The notes under the pieces are model-generated. The model saw only the letters and a program-made list of their open reading frames with translations, was not told the origin of the DNA and made no database searches. This document shows positions 46,856-55,568 of a stretch of DNA of 64,000 nt, piece after piece. How positions within the stretch are numbered: position 1 is the first letter of the stretch; every line of letters begins with the position of its first letter. A program made the translations under genes and the position numbers. Source of the DNA: an uncultured Paracoccaceae bacterium (lineage in GTDB: Bacteria; Pseudomonadota; Alphaproteobacteria; Rhodobacterales; Rhodobacteraceae); the NCBI GenBank assembly GCA_947500775.1, contig CANMTD010000005.1, positions 196,676 through 260,675 on the forward strand, given 5' to 3'.

Positions 46856-48352
46856 ATGCTGTGGTCTCTGCTAAAGATCCTTTTCTTTGTTGTCCTCATA
46901 GCGGCTTTGGCGATGGGCGCGGGCCTGTTGATGGAAACCGACGCGGGCATTCGCATCGCGGTCGCGGGTACCGAAATCACGCTTGGCCCGTTGCAGGCGG
47001 CGATCGGGGCCTTGCTGTTGCTGGTTCTGGTCTGGCTGGTGCTGAAACTTGCCGGATTTCTGGTGGCGCTGATCAAATTCCTGAACGGGGATGAAACGGC
47101 GATTTCGCGCTATTTCAACCGCAACCGCGAACGCCGCGGTTATCAGGCACTGGCCGAAGGCATGATGGCGCTTGCCTCGGGCGAGGGGCGGTTGGCGATG
47201 TCCAAGGCCGCCCGCGCGGAACGGTTCCTGAATAAACCCGAACTGACAAACCTGATCACAGCACAAGCTGCGGAAATGACCGGCGACCGGAAAAAGGCCG
47301 AGGCGGTCTATAAACAGTTGCTGGCCGACGATCAGACCCGGTTTGTCGGGGTGCGCGGGCTGATGAAACAAAAGCTGGCGGATGGCGAAACAGGTGTCGC
47401 GCTGAAACTGGCGGAAAAGGCGTTTTCGCTGAAGCCCGGCCACGAAGAAACGCAGGATACGCTGCTGCGGTTGCAGGCCGAACATGCCGATTGGATCGGC
47501 GCACGGACAACCCTGAACGCCAAGCTGAAACACGGCTCTTTGCCGCGCGATGTGCATAAACGCCGCGACGCGGTTCTGGCCCTGTCCGAGGCGCGCGATG
47601 TTCTGGCCGATGGCAAAGAGATCGAAGCACGCGAAGCCGCGATCGAGGCGAACCGCCTGTCGCCCGACCTGATCCCGGCGGCTGCTTTGGCGGCGCGCAC
47701 CTATATCGAACAGGGCAAACCGCGCTATGCCGCGCGCGTGCTGAAAAAAGCGTGGGAGGTGCAGCCGCATCCCGACCTTGCCGCCGCTTTCGCCGAAATC
47801 GAACCGAAGGAATCCCCCGAGGGGCGGATCAAACGGTTCCGGACGCTGACAAAATCAACGCCCGACAACGCTGAAACCAAAATGCTGATGGCCGAGCTGT
47901 ACATCGCGGCCGAGGATTTTCCAGCCGCGCGCAAGGCGCTGGGCGATCTGCCCGAAACCGATCCCACGGCGCGGGTGCTGACGCTGATGGCGGCGGTCGA
48001 GCGGGGCGAAGGCTCGGACGACAGTGTCGTGCGCGGGTGGCTGACGCGCGCGTTGAATGCAGCGCGGGGCCCGCAATGGATCTGCGACAACTGCGGGACG
48101 GTGCATGGCGAATGGGTGCCGGTCTGCAGCCACTGCAAAAGTTTCGACACGATTTCATGGAAATCCGCCCCGATGGGCGAGGTGACCATGCCGCATGCGA
48201 CCGAGATGCTGCCGTTGATCGTTGGCAGCGAAACGCCCGACCTGCCCGTGGTTGCCGGGGCAGATGTGGAAGAGGCCACCGCCGAAGAGGTTGAAACGCC
48301 CGAGGCCGAAGAGGTCGAGGACAGCGAAAAGCTGGTTATGGATCGCTCATAA
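46856..48352 (+). CDS. hemY: HemY-like membrane protein with TPR repeats and zinc ribbon
   Basis: The 498 residues have two N-terminal membrane helices (about 5-25 and 38-60), a HemY N-domain and TPR-like helical repeats (about 90-400). A four-cysteine zinc ribbon follows, with Cys410, 413, 424 and 427 (CDNCG...CSHC). The tail is acidic. HemY is linked to heme-synthesis loci, but this protein is not protoporphyrinogen oxidase. The zinc ribbon resembles the C-terminal rubredoxin-type domain of LapB/YciM. The ATG at 46856 follows GAGGA; the frame is open upstream inside the mitofilin-like gene. Confidence 0.88.
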   Translation: MLWSLLKILFFVVLIAALAMGAGLLMETDAGIRIAVAGTEITLGPLQAAIGALLLLVLVWLVLKLAGFLVALIKFLNGDETAISRYFNRNRERRGYQALAEGMMALASGEGRLAMSKAARAERFLNKPELTNLITAQAAEMTGDRKKAEAVYKQLLADDQTRFVGVRGLMKQKLADGETGVALKLAEKAFSLKPGHEETQDTLLRLQAEHADWIGARTTLNAKLKHGSLPRDVHKRRDAVLALSEARDVLADGKEIEAREAAIEANRLSPDLIPAAALAARTYIEQGKPRYAARVLKKAWEVQPHPDLAAAFAEIEPKESPEGRIKRFRTLTKSTPDNAETKMLMAELYIAAEDFPAARKALGDLPETDPTARVLTLMAAVERGEGSDDSVVRGWLTRALNAARGPQWICDNCGTVHGEWVPVCSHCKSFDTISWKSAPMGEVTMPHATEMLPLIVGSETPDLPVVAGADVEEATAEEVETPEAEEVEDSEKLVMDRS

Positions 48353-49750
48353 CTTATAGGCTTTGCGCGCCAGATCGGTGGTCAGGACCCCGATCATGTC
48401 CTGCGCTTCGTCCATGCCGATCCGGTGGTCCGCAACCAGCGTGGCAAGCCAAGCACAGTCAACGCGCCGGGCCACGTCATGCCGGGCCGGGATCGAACAA
48501 AAGGCGCGGGTGTCGTCGTTGAAACCGGCGGTGTTATAGATGCCGGCCGTTTCGGACGTCAGCTGGCGATAGCGCATCATCCCTTCGGGGCTGTCGAAAA
48601 ACCACCACGCCGGGCCAAGCGTCAGCGCGGGATAGGCGCCGGCCAGCGGGGCCAGTTCGCGCGCATAGGTGGATTCGTTCAGTGTGAACGGGATGATCGT
48701 CAGCCCGGGTTCATGCCCCACGGCGTTCAGCAGGGGTTTCAGTGCCCCGACGAAATCGGTCGCGCGCGGGATGTCGAAGCCCATGTTGGGGCCGTAGGTG
48801 TCGAATGTGGTTTTGGAATGGTTTCGGACCGATCCTGCGTGGATTTGCAGGGTCATGCCGTCATTGACGCTCATCCGGGCCATTTCGGTCAGTATTTGCG
48901 CGCGGAAGAGGTCCGCTTCGGCCGGGGTTGGCGTCTGCAGGCAGCGGGCGAAAAGGGCGGCGGCCTGTTCCTGGGGCAGATCGGCGGTTGCGGCGCTGGG
49001 GTGGCCATGATCGGTTGCCGTGGCGCCAAGGCTTTGGAAATGGGCGCGGCGCATCCGATGGGCGGCCAGATAGCCATCCCAACTGCTGGTATCCTGTCCC
49101 GTGATATCGCCAAGCCGGGCGATATTTTCCGCGAAATCCGGATGCTCGGGGTCGATCACTGAATCGGGACGATAGGTCGGGATGATGCGCCCGGACCAAT
49201 CGCTGGCGCGGATATCCTTGTGGTGTTTCAGATCGTCCAATGCTTCGTCGGTGGTGGCCAGAACCTCGATCCCGAAGCGTTCATACAGGGCGCGGGGACG
49301 GAAGGCCGAGTCGGTCAGCCGTTCGGCAATCTGGTCGTAAATCCGATCTGCGGTGTCCGGGGACAGGCGATCCTGAACATCGAACAAGGTTTGCAGGCTG
49401 TGGTCGATCCACAGGCGCGACGGGGTGCCGCGAAACAGGTGATAATGCGCGGCGAACAGGTGCCAGATTGTGCGCGGATCGGTTTCAACCGGGGCGCCAT
49501 CGCGACGTTTGATCCCCAATGCGGCGGGCGAGATACCCTGGCTGATCAACATGCGGGTCACATAGTGATCGGGGATGACAAACAGCTCTGCGGGGTCCGT
49601 AAAGGCCGCGTTTTCGGCAAACCAGCGCGGATCGCAATGGCCATGCGGGCTGATGATGGGGGCGTTTTCGACGATTTCATACAGCGCGCGCGCAATGGTG
49701 CGGGTGGCTGGGTCACTTGGAAACAGGCGGTCGGGATGAAGCAGGGGCAT
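48347..49750 (-). CDS. uxaC: Glucuronate isomerase
   Basis: UxaC isomerises D-glucuronate to D-fructuronate (and galacturonate to tagaturonate). The 467 residues are the normal length, with the N-terminal metal-site ISPHGHCDPRWFAENAAF, DHSLQTLFDVQDRL, and the C-terminal CSIPARHDVARRVDCAWLATLV. It is the last gene of the leftward uxuA-kdgK-uxaC unit; its stop overlaps the hemY end by 6 bases. Confidence 0.97.
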   Translation of the reverse strand: MPLLHPDRLFPSDPATRTIARALYEIVENAPIISPHGHCDPRWFAENAAFTDPAELFVIPDHYVTRMLISQGISPAALGIKRRDGAPVETDPRTIWHLFAAHYHLFRGTPSRLWIDHSLQTLFDVQDRLSPDTADRIYDQIAERLTDSAFRPRALYERFGIEVLATTDEALDDLKHHKDIRASDWSGRIIPTYRPDSVIDPEHPDFAENIARLGDITGQDTSSWDGYLAAHRMRRAHFQSLGATATDHGHPSAATADLPQEQAAALFARCLQTPTPAEADLFRAQILTEMARMSVNDGMTLQIHAGSVRNHSKTTFDTYGPNMGFDIPRATDFVGALKPLLNAVGHEPGLTIIPFTLNESTYARELAPLAGAYPALTLGPAWWFFDSPEGMMRYRQLTSETAGIYNTAGFNDDTRAFCSIPARHDVARRVDCAWLATLVADHRIGMDEAQDMIGVLTTDLARKAYKL

Positions 49751-49759
49751 CTGTGGTCC

Positions 49760-50647
49760 TTAGCAGGGATTGGGGACAAGGGCGCCGTGGCCGCCCACAA
49801 CCGACATGGCAAGCTTATGACCCGCGCGGATGGCATCCGGCACGTCTGAACCGGTCAGGCGGGCAGTCAGGTAGGCCGCGTTGAAACTGTCGCCGGCGCC
49901 GGTTGTATCGACCGGATCAGCGCAGGGCAGGCCGGTGATCACGCCCTGTGCGTCGTGGTGATACTGCACATCGCCCCCGGCGTTTTTGACGACCACCTCT
50001 GGCACGCCCAGCCCGACATAGCGTTTCAGCGTCTCTGCCGGGGATGTATCGCCGAAACAGGTGGCTTCATCATCGGCAGAGGGCAGCACGACGCCCGAAA
50101 TCGCCGCTGCGCGGGTGATCCAGTCGCGCGCGGCGGCGGGGGTTTCCCAAAGACGGGGCCGGATATTGGGGTCGAAGACGGTCAAGGCGCCGCTTGCCGC
50201 GATGCGGTCCAACAGCACCGCGCGCCGGTCTGCGGGCAGGATGGCCAGCGTGATACCGCTGAAATAAACCGCGTCCGCCCCGGAAATCGCATTGTCCAGC
50301 GCCGTGGGATCATCGGCCAGACCACGGGCCGCCGAGGTTTCCCGCCAATAGGAAAAGGAGCGTTCCCCATCCGACAGCGAAATGGCGTAAAGCCCCGGAC
50401 CACGATTTGGATCGCGCCCGATATGCGCGGTTCTGATGCCCGCATCCGCGATGAAAGCGGTGATCCGGTCCGAAAAATGATCGGTCCCGACGCGGGTCAT
50501 ATAATCGACCTGCCAATCGGACCCCAAAGCCCGGCGCAGATACCAGGCGGTGTTCAGCGTATCGCCCGCCACACCCAGCCGGTACAAATCGGCGCCTTCA
50601 TTCGCCAGTTCGATCATCGCTTCGCCAATCGCGACAAACCGTTTCAT
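49760..50647 (-). CDS. kdgK: 2-keto-3-deoxygluconate kinase (PfkB family)
   Basis: KdgK phosphorylates 2-keto-3-deoxygluconate to KDPG for the Entner-Doudoroff aldolase. The 295 residues have the PfkB N-terminal motif AIGEAMIELANEGADLYRLGVAGDTLNTA (read in two parts) and the C-terminal catalytic signature DTTGAGDSFNAAYL with Asp as base. Context between uxaC and uxuA supports the KDG specificity. The start overlaps the uxuA stop (ATGA). Confidence 0.93.
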   Translation of the reverse strand: MKRFVAIGEAMIELANEGADLYRLGVAGDTLNTAWYLRRALGSDWQVDYMTRVGTDHFSDRITAFIADAGIRTAHIGRDPNRGPGLYAISLSDGERSFSYWRETSAARGLADDPTALDNAISGADAVYFSGITLAILPADRRAVLLDRIAASGALTVFDPNIRPRLWETPAAARDWITRAAAISGVVLPSADDEATCFGDTSPAETLKRYVGLGVPEVVVKNAGGDVQYHHDAQGVITGLPCADPVDTTGAGDSFNAAYLTARLTGSDVPDAIRAGHKLAMSVVGGHGALVPNPC

Positions 50648-51840
50648 GACCGGCCCGCGCCCAGCGTCGCGACGATCCCGCGAATTTCGGCAAGCCCGAC
50701 GTGGCGCCCGACCAGCGGATACCCCGGTTGTCCCGCGCGCTGGCGGTCATCGGGCATTTCAAGACCGTGATCCGGGCGGAAGGGGATGTTGTGGTCGGCT
50801 CTGCCCGCGGCCTTGCGGCGGCTTTCCTCTTCGCGGATGGCTTTGACCATGTCGACCATATCAACCTCGCCTTCGATATGGCCGCTTTCATAGAACGAAC
50901 AGGGCAGCTTTGTCGCCTCGCGCCGCACATTGCGCAGATGCAGGAAATGCACCCGGTCCCCCAGCCGCCGCATCATGCCGGGCAGATCGTTGTCCGCCCG
51001 CACGCCCAGCGACCCGGTGCACAGGGTGATGCCATTGCTGTTCAGATCGACCGCGCGGGTCAGCGCCGTATAGTCGGCCTCGGTCGACATGACGCGCGGC
51101 AGGCCCAGCAGCGGAAAGGGCGGATCGTCGGGGTGGCAACACAGCCGCACGCCCAATTCCTGCGCGACCGGCGCGACCATTTCCAGGAAATCATATTGGT
51201 TCTGACGCAGCCGATCAGAGCCTATTTCGGCATAAACCGCCAGATGGGCCTTCACATCGTCCAGCGACATCTGCTCTGCGGCACCCGGCAGGCCAAAGAC
51301 GATGTTCCGGACAAGATTGTCCTTTTCAATGTCCGACATTTGCGCGGCGCGTTCTGTCGCCGCCTGGGTGACTGAATGGTCGTATTCTGCCCCGGCGCGT
51401 TTCAGGATGTGCAGATCGAAGACGACAAAATCGATCAGATCGAACCGCATGCAGGTTGGCCCCGAGGGGGTGGCCCAGTTCAGATCCGTGCGGGTCCAGT
51501 CCAGCAGGGGCATGAAGTTATAGCAGATCGTATCAATGCCCGCCGCCGCGATGTGGCGCATGCTAAGGGTCCAGGCCGCGACATGATCTTTCCACGACCC
51601 GGACTGGCGCTTGATATCTTCGGACACCGGCAGGCTTTCGACCACATTCCAGCGCAGACCGGTGGGGCCCTGCGGTCCGGTGGAAATGTCGCGCTGCCTT
51701 TGGGCGATCTCTTCGGGCGTCCAGACCGCGCCGGATGGCACGTGATGCAGCGCGGAAACCACGCCCGACACCCCGGTGTGGCGAACATCCTCGATAGAAA
51801 CAGGATCCTTCGGCCCAAACCAGCGCCAGCTTTCCTCCAT
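50644..51840 (-). CDS. uxuA: Mannonate dehydratase
   Basis: UxuA removes water from D-mannonate, giving 2-keto-3-deoxygluconate. The 398 residues begin MEESWRWFGPKDPVSIEDVRHTG, the family start; LCCHPDDPPFPLLGLPRVM carries metal-site residues, and FPFHLRN-type HFLHLRNVRREA follows. GGAGGGG lies 7 bases upstream. It is the first gene of the leftward unit, divergent from the GntR-type regulator. Confidence 0.97.
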   Translation of the reverse strand: MEESWRWFGPKDPVSIEDVRHTGVSGVVSALHHVPSGAVWTPEEIAQRQRDISTGPQGPTGLRWNVVESLPVSEDIKRQSGSWKDHVAAWTLSMRHIAAAGIDTICYNFMPLLDWTRTDLNWATPSGPTCMRFDLIDFVVFDLHILKRAGAEYDHSVTQAATERAAQMSDIEKDNLVRNIVFGLPGAAEQMSLDDVKAHLAVYAEIGSDRLRQNQYDFLEMVAPVAQELGVRLCCHPDDPPFPLLGLPRVMSTEADYTALTRAVDLNSNGITLCTGSLGVRADNDLPGMMRRLGDRVHFLHLRNVRREATKLPCSFYESGHIEGEVDMVDMVKAIREEESRRKAAGRADHNIPFRPDHGLEMPDDRQRAGQPGYPLVGRHVGLAEIRGIVATLGAGRS

Positions 51841-51895
51841 TTCCAGTCCCCTCCCTCAGATTATCGTCGTGGGAACATAGCCCATAACATTTTCG

Positions 51896-51924
51896 TTGAC
51901 TAGTATGGTAGAAGGACATTATTG
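51896..51924 (+). promoter_or_regulatory. Candidate promoter of the regulator-TRAP operon
   Basis: TTGACT (51896-51901), 17 bases, then TTATTG (51919-51924): a good -35 and weak -10. It lies in the 106-base divergent region between uxuA and the regulator, where the operator for both directions should be. No clean palindrome was found. Confidence 0.3.
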
Positions 51925-51946
51925 GTTTCCCCGGGGGGAGATCAAG

Positions 51947-52666
51947 ATGTTGTCCGACTATTCAGACCGAAGACTGGATGAAAGCGTACCGATCGGCTTT
52001 CAGCTGTTTTCGATTCTGAGAAGTCAGATCGTACGCGTAGAGCTTGCCCCGGGGGTGCAGCTATCGGAAACCGCCATTGCGGCGGATTTTCGGGTCAGCC
52101 GACAGCCGGTGCGCGAAGTCTTCATCAAACTGGCCGACGAGGGCTTGTTGGAAATCCGCCCGCAACGCGGCAGTTTCGTGCCAAAAATATCCATTACCAA
52201 AGTGGAAGACGCACGTTTCGTTCGCGAAGCGGTCGAGGCCGATGTCGTCAAACTGGCCGCCGAACGGTTCGACGCGGCGCAGGTGGCAGAACTGAGCAAA
52301 TGTCTGGATGCGCAGATGCGTGTCGATGACGTCGCGAAATTCATCGAGCTTGACGATCAGTTCCACAGAATGCTGGCGGTCGGGGCCGGTCATTCGCACG
52401 CCTGGCGCGTTGTGGAAACGCAAAAAGCGCAACTTGATCGTGTTCGCCATCTAAGCGTGAACCAGTTTCCGAAATCGGCTTTGATAGACCAGCACGCGGA
52501 TATTGTTCAGGCCATTCGCAAATCCGACCCAGCGCAGGCTGAAAAGGTGATGCGCAGACATCTGCGAATGGTCACGGCGGATCTGCCAAAGATCGCCGAA
52601 GCCCACCCCGACTTTTTCGATTCTGCACCGCAAGGTGCGAAACTCATCCTAAGGGAGGATATATAA
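51947..52666 (+). CDS. GntR family (FadR/FCD subgroup) regulator of uronate genes
   Basis: The 239 residues have an N-terminal winged helix (about 18-80, LSETAIAADFRVSRQPVREVFIKLADEGLLEIRPQRG) and a C-terminal FCD ligand domain. Likely metal-binding residues are in ELDDQFHRMLAVGAGHSHAW and LIDQHADIV. It is probably the UxuR-like repressor of the surrounding glucuronate genes, with a pathway intermediate as inducer; this is inferred from position. Its TAA stop touches the dctP ATG, so regulator and transporter are co-transcribed. Confidence 0.9.
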   Translation: MLSDYSDRRLDESVPIGFQLFSILRSQIVRVELAPGVQLSETAIAADFRVSRQPVREVFIKLADEGLLEIRPQRGSFVPKISITKVEDARFVREAVEADVVKLAAERFDAAQVAELSKCLDAQMRVDDVAKFIELDDQFHRMLAVGAGHSHAWRVVETQKAQLDRVRHLSVNQFPKSALIDQHADIVQAIRKSDPAQAEKVMRRHLRMVTADLPKIAEAHPDFFDSAPQGAKLILREDI

Positions 52667-53644
52667 ATGTTTGGAAACCTTAAAAAAAGCATCGTCATAA
52701 CGGCTGCCTTGTCCGTTCTGGCAACCGGTGCGATGGCGCAAGATTACACCCTGAATGTGAATACCGCGCTGGCCACGACGGACCCGCTGTACAAGGGGCT
52801 TGAAGCGCTGCAGGCGAATGTCGCCGAAGCCTCGGGCGGTCGGATGGCGATCAAGCTGTTCCCGAATTCGCAGCTTGGCCCGGATGAGGACGTGCTGGAA
52901 CAGGCCCGCGCCGGTGCCCCGGTCGCGGTTGTCGTCGATGGCGGGCGTCTGGCCGTTTTCCAAAGCGAATTCGGCGTGCTGGGCGCACCGTTCCTGGCGT
53001 CGGGATATGACGGTATCCGCAAGGTCGTGACCTCGGACATGTTCGAAGGCTGGGCCAGCGATCTGAACAAGAACGCCGGGCTGCAGGTTCTCAGCTTCAA
53101 CTGGTGGCAGGGCGAACGGCATCTGCTGACGAACGTCGCCGTATCCGGTCCGGCGGATCTGAAAGGCATCCGTATGCGGACCCCGGGCGCGCCGGTCTGG
53201 ACAGGCACCATCGGCGCCATGGGCGCAACCCCGACCCCCCTGCCATGGGCCGAGGTCTATTCCGCGCTGTCGTCCAACGTGATCGACGGGGCCGAAGCCC
53301 AGTTTCCCGCCATCATCGGCGCCAAACTGGACGAGGTGATCAGCCATGTCACCAAGACCGGGCATATCAACCTGATCACCGGCGTGGTGACATCGGGCCC
53401 TTGGTTCAATTCGCTGCCCGAAGACCTGCAGAAGATCCTGCGCGATGAAACACTGAAGGCCGGTGACATCGCATCCTACGGCACGCAAGACGCGCTGGCC
53501 GGTATCGAGGCAGAGCTGGTGTCCAGAGGCGTGACTGTCTCGGACGTCGATATCGCCCCGTTCAAGGCGGCGACCGCAGTTGTCTATGACGATCTGGGCT
53601 ACGGCGAGCTGCGCGACGTGCTGCGCGCCATGGCTGCCGAATAA
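52667..53644 (+). CDS. dctP: TRAP transporter substrate-binding protein DctP
   Basis: The periplasmic receptor of a TRAP transporter, 325 residues, with a signal peptide (MFGNLKKSIVITAALSVLATGAMA, cleavage after 24). Family hallmarks are FPNSQLG, GIRMRTPGAPVW (the Arg that binds the substrate carboxylate) and the YSALSSNVIDGAEAQ helix. The genes around it point to D-glucuronate as substrate. Its AGGGAGGA ribosome binding site lies inside the last codons of the regulator gene. Confidence 0.93.
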   Translation: MFGNLKKSIVITAALSVLATGAMAQDYTLNVNTALATTDPLYKGLEALQANVAEASGGRMAIKLFPNSQLGPDEDVLEQARAGAPVAVVVDGGRLAVFQSEFGVLGAPFLASGYDGIRKVVTSDMFEGWASDLNKNAGLQVLSFNWWQGERHLLTNVAVSGPADLKGIRMRTPGAPVWTGTIGAMGATPTPLPWAEVYSALSSNVIDGAEAQFPAIIGAKLDEVISHVTKTGHINLITGVVTSGPWFNSLPEDLQKILRDETLKAGDIASYGTQDALAGIEAELVSRGVTVSDVDIAPFKAATAVVYDDLGYGELRDVLRAMAAE

Positions 53645-53658
53645 CAACAACAAAAACT

Positions 53659-53687
53659 GTCCGGGCGCGCCCTGCGCATGCCCGGAC
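53659..53687 (+). terminator. Intra-operon hairpin between dctP and dctQ
   Basis: GTCCGGGC (53659-53666) pairs perfectly with GCCCGGAC (53680-53687) around a 13-base loop, 14 bases after dctP. There is no T-run, so it is more likely an attenuator or mRNA stabiliser favouring dctP expression over dctQM. Confidence 0.6.
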
Positions 53688-53706
53688 CCCAGCAGCGAGG
53701 TGCGCC

Positions 53707-54222
53707 ATGGGCAGGCTTTACGACAAGGCGGAACTGGGTCTCGGGATCGCGTTGCTGGCTGTTATCACCGCATTGGTGTTCATCGCGGCCGTGATGCGTT
53801 TTGCGGGAAATCCGGTGATATGGTCGGTCGATCTGGCGCAATTGCTGTTTATCTGGGTCTGCTTTATCGGGGCCACCCGCGCGATGCGCCAAAAGGCGCA
53901 TCTTGGGGTCGATTACCTTGTCCGGCTTTTCCCCCACCGCCTGCGGCTGATGCTTGAAACGGCCATGGCTGCATTTTTCATCCTGTTCCTGCTGACCCTG
54001 ACAATCGAAGGCTACAAGCTGACCATGCTGAACTGGGCGCGGGTGTTCGGGGATTCGGGGCTGTCCTATGCCTGGGTCACCATTGCCGTGCCAGCGGGGT
54101 CGATCCTTTTGATCTGTTCGATCCTTGCCAATCTGGTGGATGCGTGGCGGAACCCGCGCCACCTTGTCTACACGCGCACCAGCGCCGAGTTTGACGAAAC
54201 CGGCACAGCGGAGTCGGTCTGA
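53707..54222 (+). CDS. dctQ: TRAP transporter small permease DctQ
   Basis: The small membrane subunit, 171 residues, with four membrane helices (about 10-30, 45-65, 85-105, 125-148). It has the DctQ features VDLAQLLFIWVCFIGATRAMRQKAHLGVDYLV. The ATG at 53707 follows GAGGTG. It ends 2 bases before dctM. Confidence 0.93.
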   Translation: MGRLYDKAELGLGIALLAVITALVFIAAVMRFAGNPVIWSVDLAQLLFIWVCFIGATRAMRQKAHLGVDYLVRLFPHRLRLMLETAMAAFFILFLLTLTIEGYKLTMLNWARVFGDSGLSYAWVTIAVPAGSILLICSILANLVDAWRNPRHLVYTRTSAEFDETGTAESV

Positions 54223-54224
54223 TC

Positions 54225-55505
54225 ATGGGTATCATCGCGCTGGTCTTTTTTGTCCTTCTGGTTCTTGGCGCCCCGGTTGCCTTTGCCATCGGCATCTCGG
54301 GCTTCACGTTTTTCTGGATGTCGGATGTCATGCCGGTTTCGATCGGCGTGCAAAAGATCGCGACGGTCAGTCAAAGCTTTCCGTTGCTTGCCGTGCCGTT
54401 CTTTGTGCTGTCCGGGCACCTGATGAACGAAAGCGGGATCACCGACCGGCTGTTCCGGTTCAGCCGGGTTTCGGTGGCATGGATGGCAGGCGGGTTGGCG
54501 CAGGTGTCGATTATCCTATCGACCCTGATGGGCGGTGTTTCCGGGTCTGCCGTCGCCGATGCGGCGATGCAGTCGCGCGTTGTGGGGCCGCAAATGCTGC
54601 GCGAAGGGTATTCCAAGGGCTATACCTCGGCTGTCATCGCCCTGTCGTCGCTGATCACGGCGACCATCCCGCCTTCGATCGGTCTGATCCTTTATGGGTT
54701 CGTCGGTCAGGTGTCGATTGGCCGGTTGTTTCTGGCCGGGATTGTTCCGGGCCTGTTGATGATGGTCTTTCTGATGGTCGCGGCCTGGGCAGTGGCGCGG
54801 AAACGCGGCTATACGGTCGAAGGCGCCACCGTGCCCACATCGGCCGAGCTCTGGCGCGCGGCGTGGGACGCGAAATGGGCGATCCTGTTCCCCGTTCTTC
54901 TGGTGCTGTCGATCCGTGGCGGCGTGTTTGTTCCGTCCGAAGTGGGGGCCTTTGCGGTTCTGTATGCGCTTCTTGTCGGGGTCTTTGCCCATAAGGACCT
55001 GACGTTGGACAAGATCAAGCGCGCCTTCGAACATGCGCTGTCGGATATCGGAATGATCATGCTGATCATTCTGATGTCGGGGATGATCGGGTTCGCCATC
55101 ATTTTCCTTCAGGTGCCCCAATCGGTGGCGGCAGTGCTGTTGGAAAACCTTGCCAATCCGATTGCGATTGTCGCGGTTATCCTTGTGTCGCTGTTCGTGG
55201 CGGGGCTGTTTTTCGAAAGCACGATCCTTGTTCTGCTGCTGACCCCGATCTTTGTTCCGGTCATCGAAAAAGCGGGCGTTGATCCGGTGCATTTCGGTAT
55301 TCTGATGATGACGATTGTAACGCTTGGGTCGATGACCCCACCGGTGGGGGTGGCGATGTACACGGTGTGTTCGTTGCTGGACACACCGCTAGAGGATTAT
55401 CTGAAGGAAAGCGTGCCGTTTCTGATTGCAATCTTCGCACTGATCCTTGTCTTGCTGTTCGTCCCTCAACTGACACTATTCCTGCCCAATTTGGCATTTG
55501 GATGA
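54225..55505 (+). CDS. dctM: TRAP transporter large permease DctM
   Basis: The large sodium-coupled permease, 426 residues and about twelve membrane segments. It has the DctM signatures GGVSGSAVADAAMQSRVVGPQM and SLITATIPPSIGLILYGF, and the C-terminal MTIVTLGSMTPPVGVAMYTVCS. Together with dctP and dctQ it forms a complete transporter. Confidence 0.96.
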   Translation: MGIIALVFFVLLVLGAPVAFAIGISGFTFFWMSDVMPVSIGVQKIATVSQSFPLLAVPFFVLSGHLMNESGITDRLFRFSRVSVAWMAGGLAQVSIILSTLMGGVSGSAVADAAMQSRVVGPQMLREGYSKGYTSAVIALSSLITATIPPSIGLILYGFVGQVSIGRLFLAGIVPGLLMMVFLMVAAWAVARKRGYTVEGATVPTSAELWRAAWDAKWAILFPVLLVLSIRGGVFVPSEVGAFAVLYALLVGVFAHKDLTLDKIKRAFEHALSDIGMIMLIILMSGMIGFAIIFLQVPQSVAAVLLENLANPIAIVAVILVSLFVAGLFFESTILVLLLTPIFVPVIEKAGVDPVHFGILMMTIVTLGSMTPPVGVAMYTVCSLLDTPLEDYLKESVPFLIAIFALILVLLFVPQLTLFLPNLAFG

Positions 55506-55568
55506 TGAAAACCGACAGGGCTTTGCCTGACCTCGGTTCTATGCCCGCGATGATGAAAGTACCCTAAG

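Noticed and set aside
51872-51897. GGAAC-N17-CGTT, an EcfG-type general-stress promoter pattern before the GntR-type regulator
   Set aside because: Nine fixed bases with flexible spacing are expected about once by chance in a 64-kb window on both strands, and no supporting stress genes are nearby.
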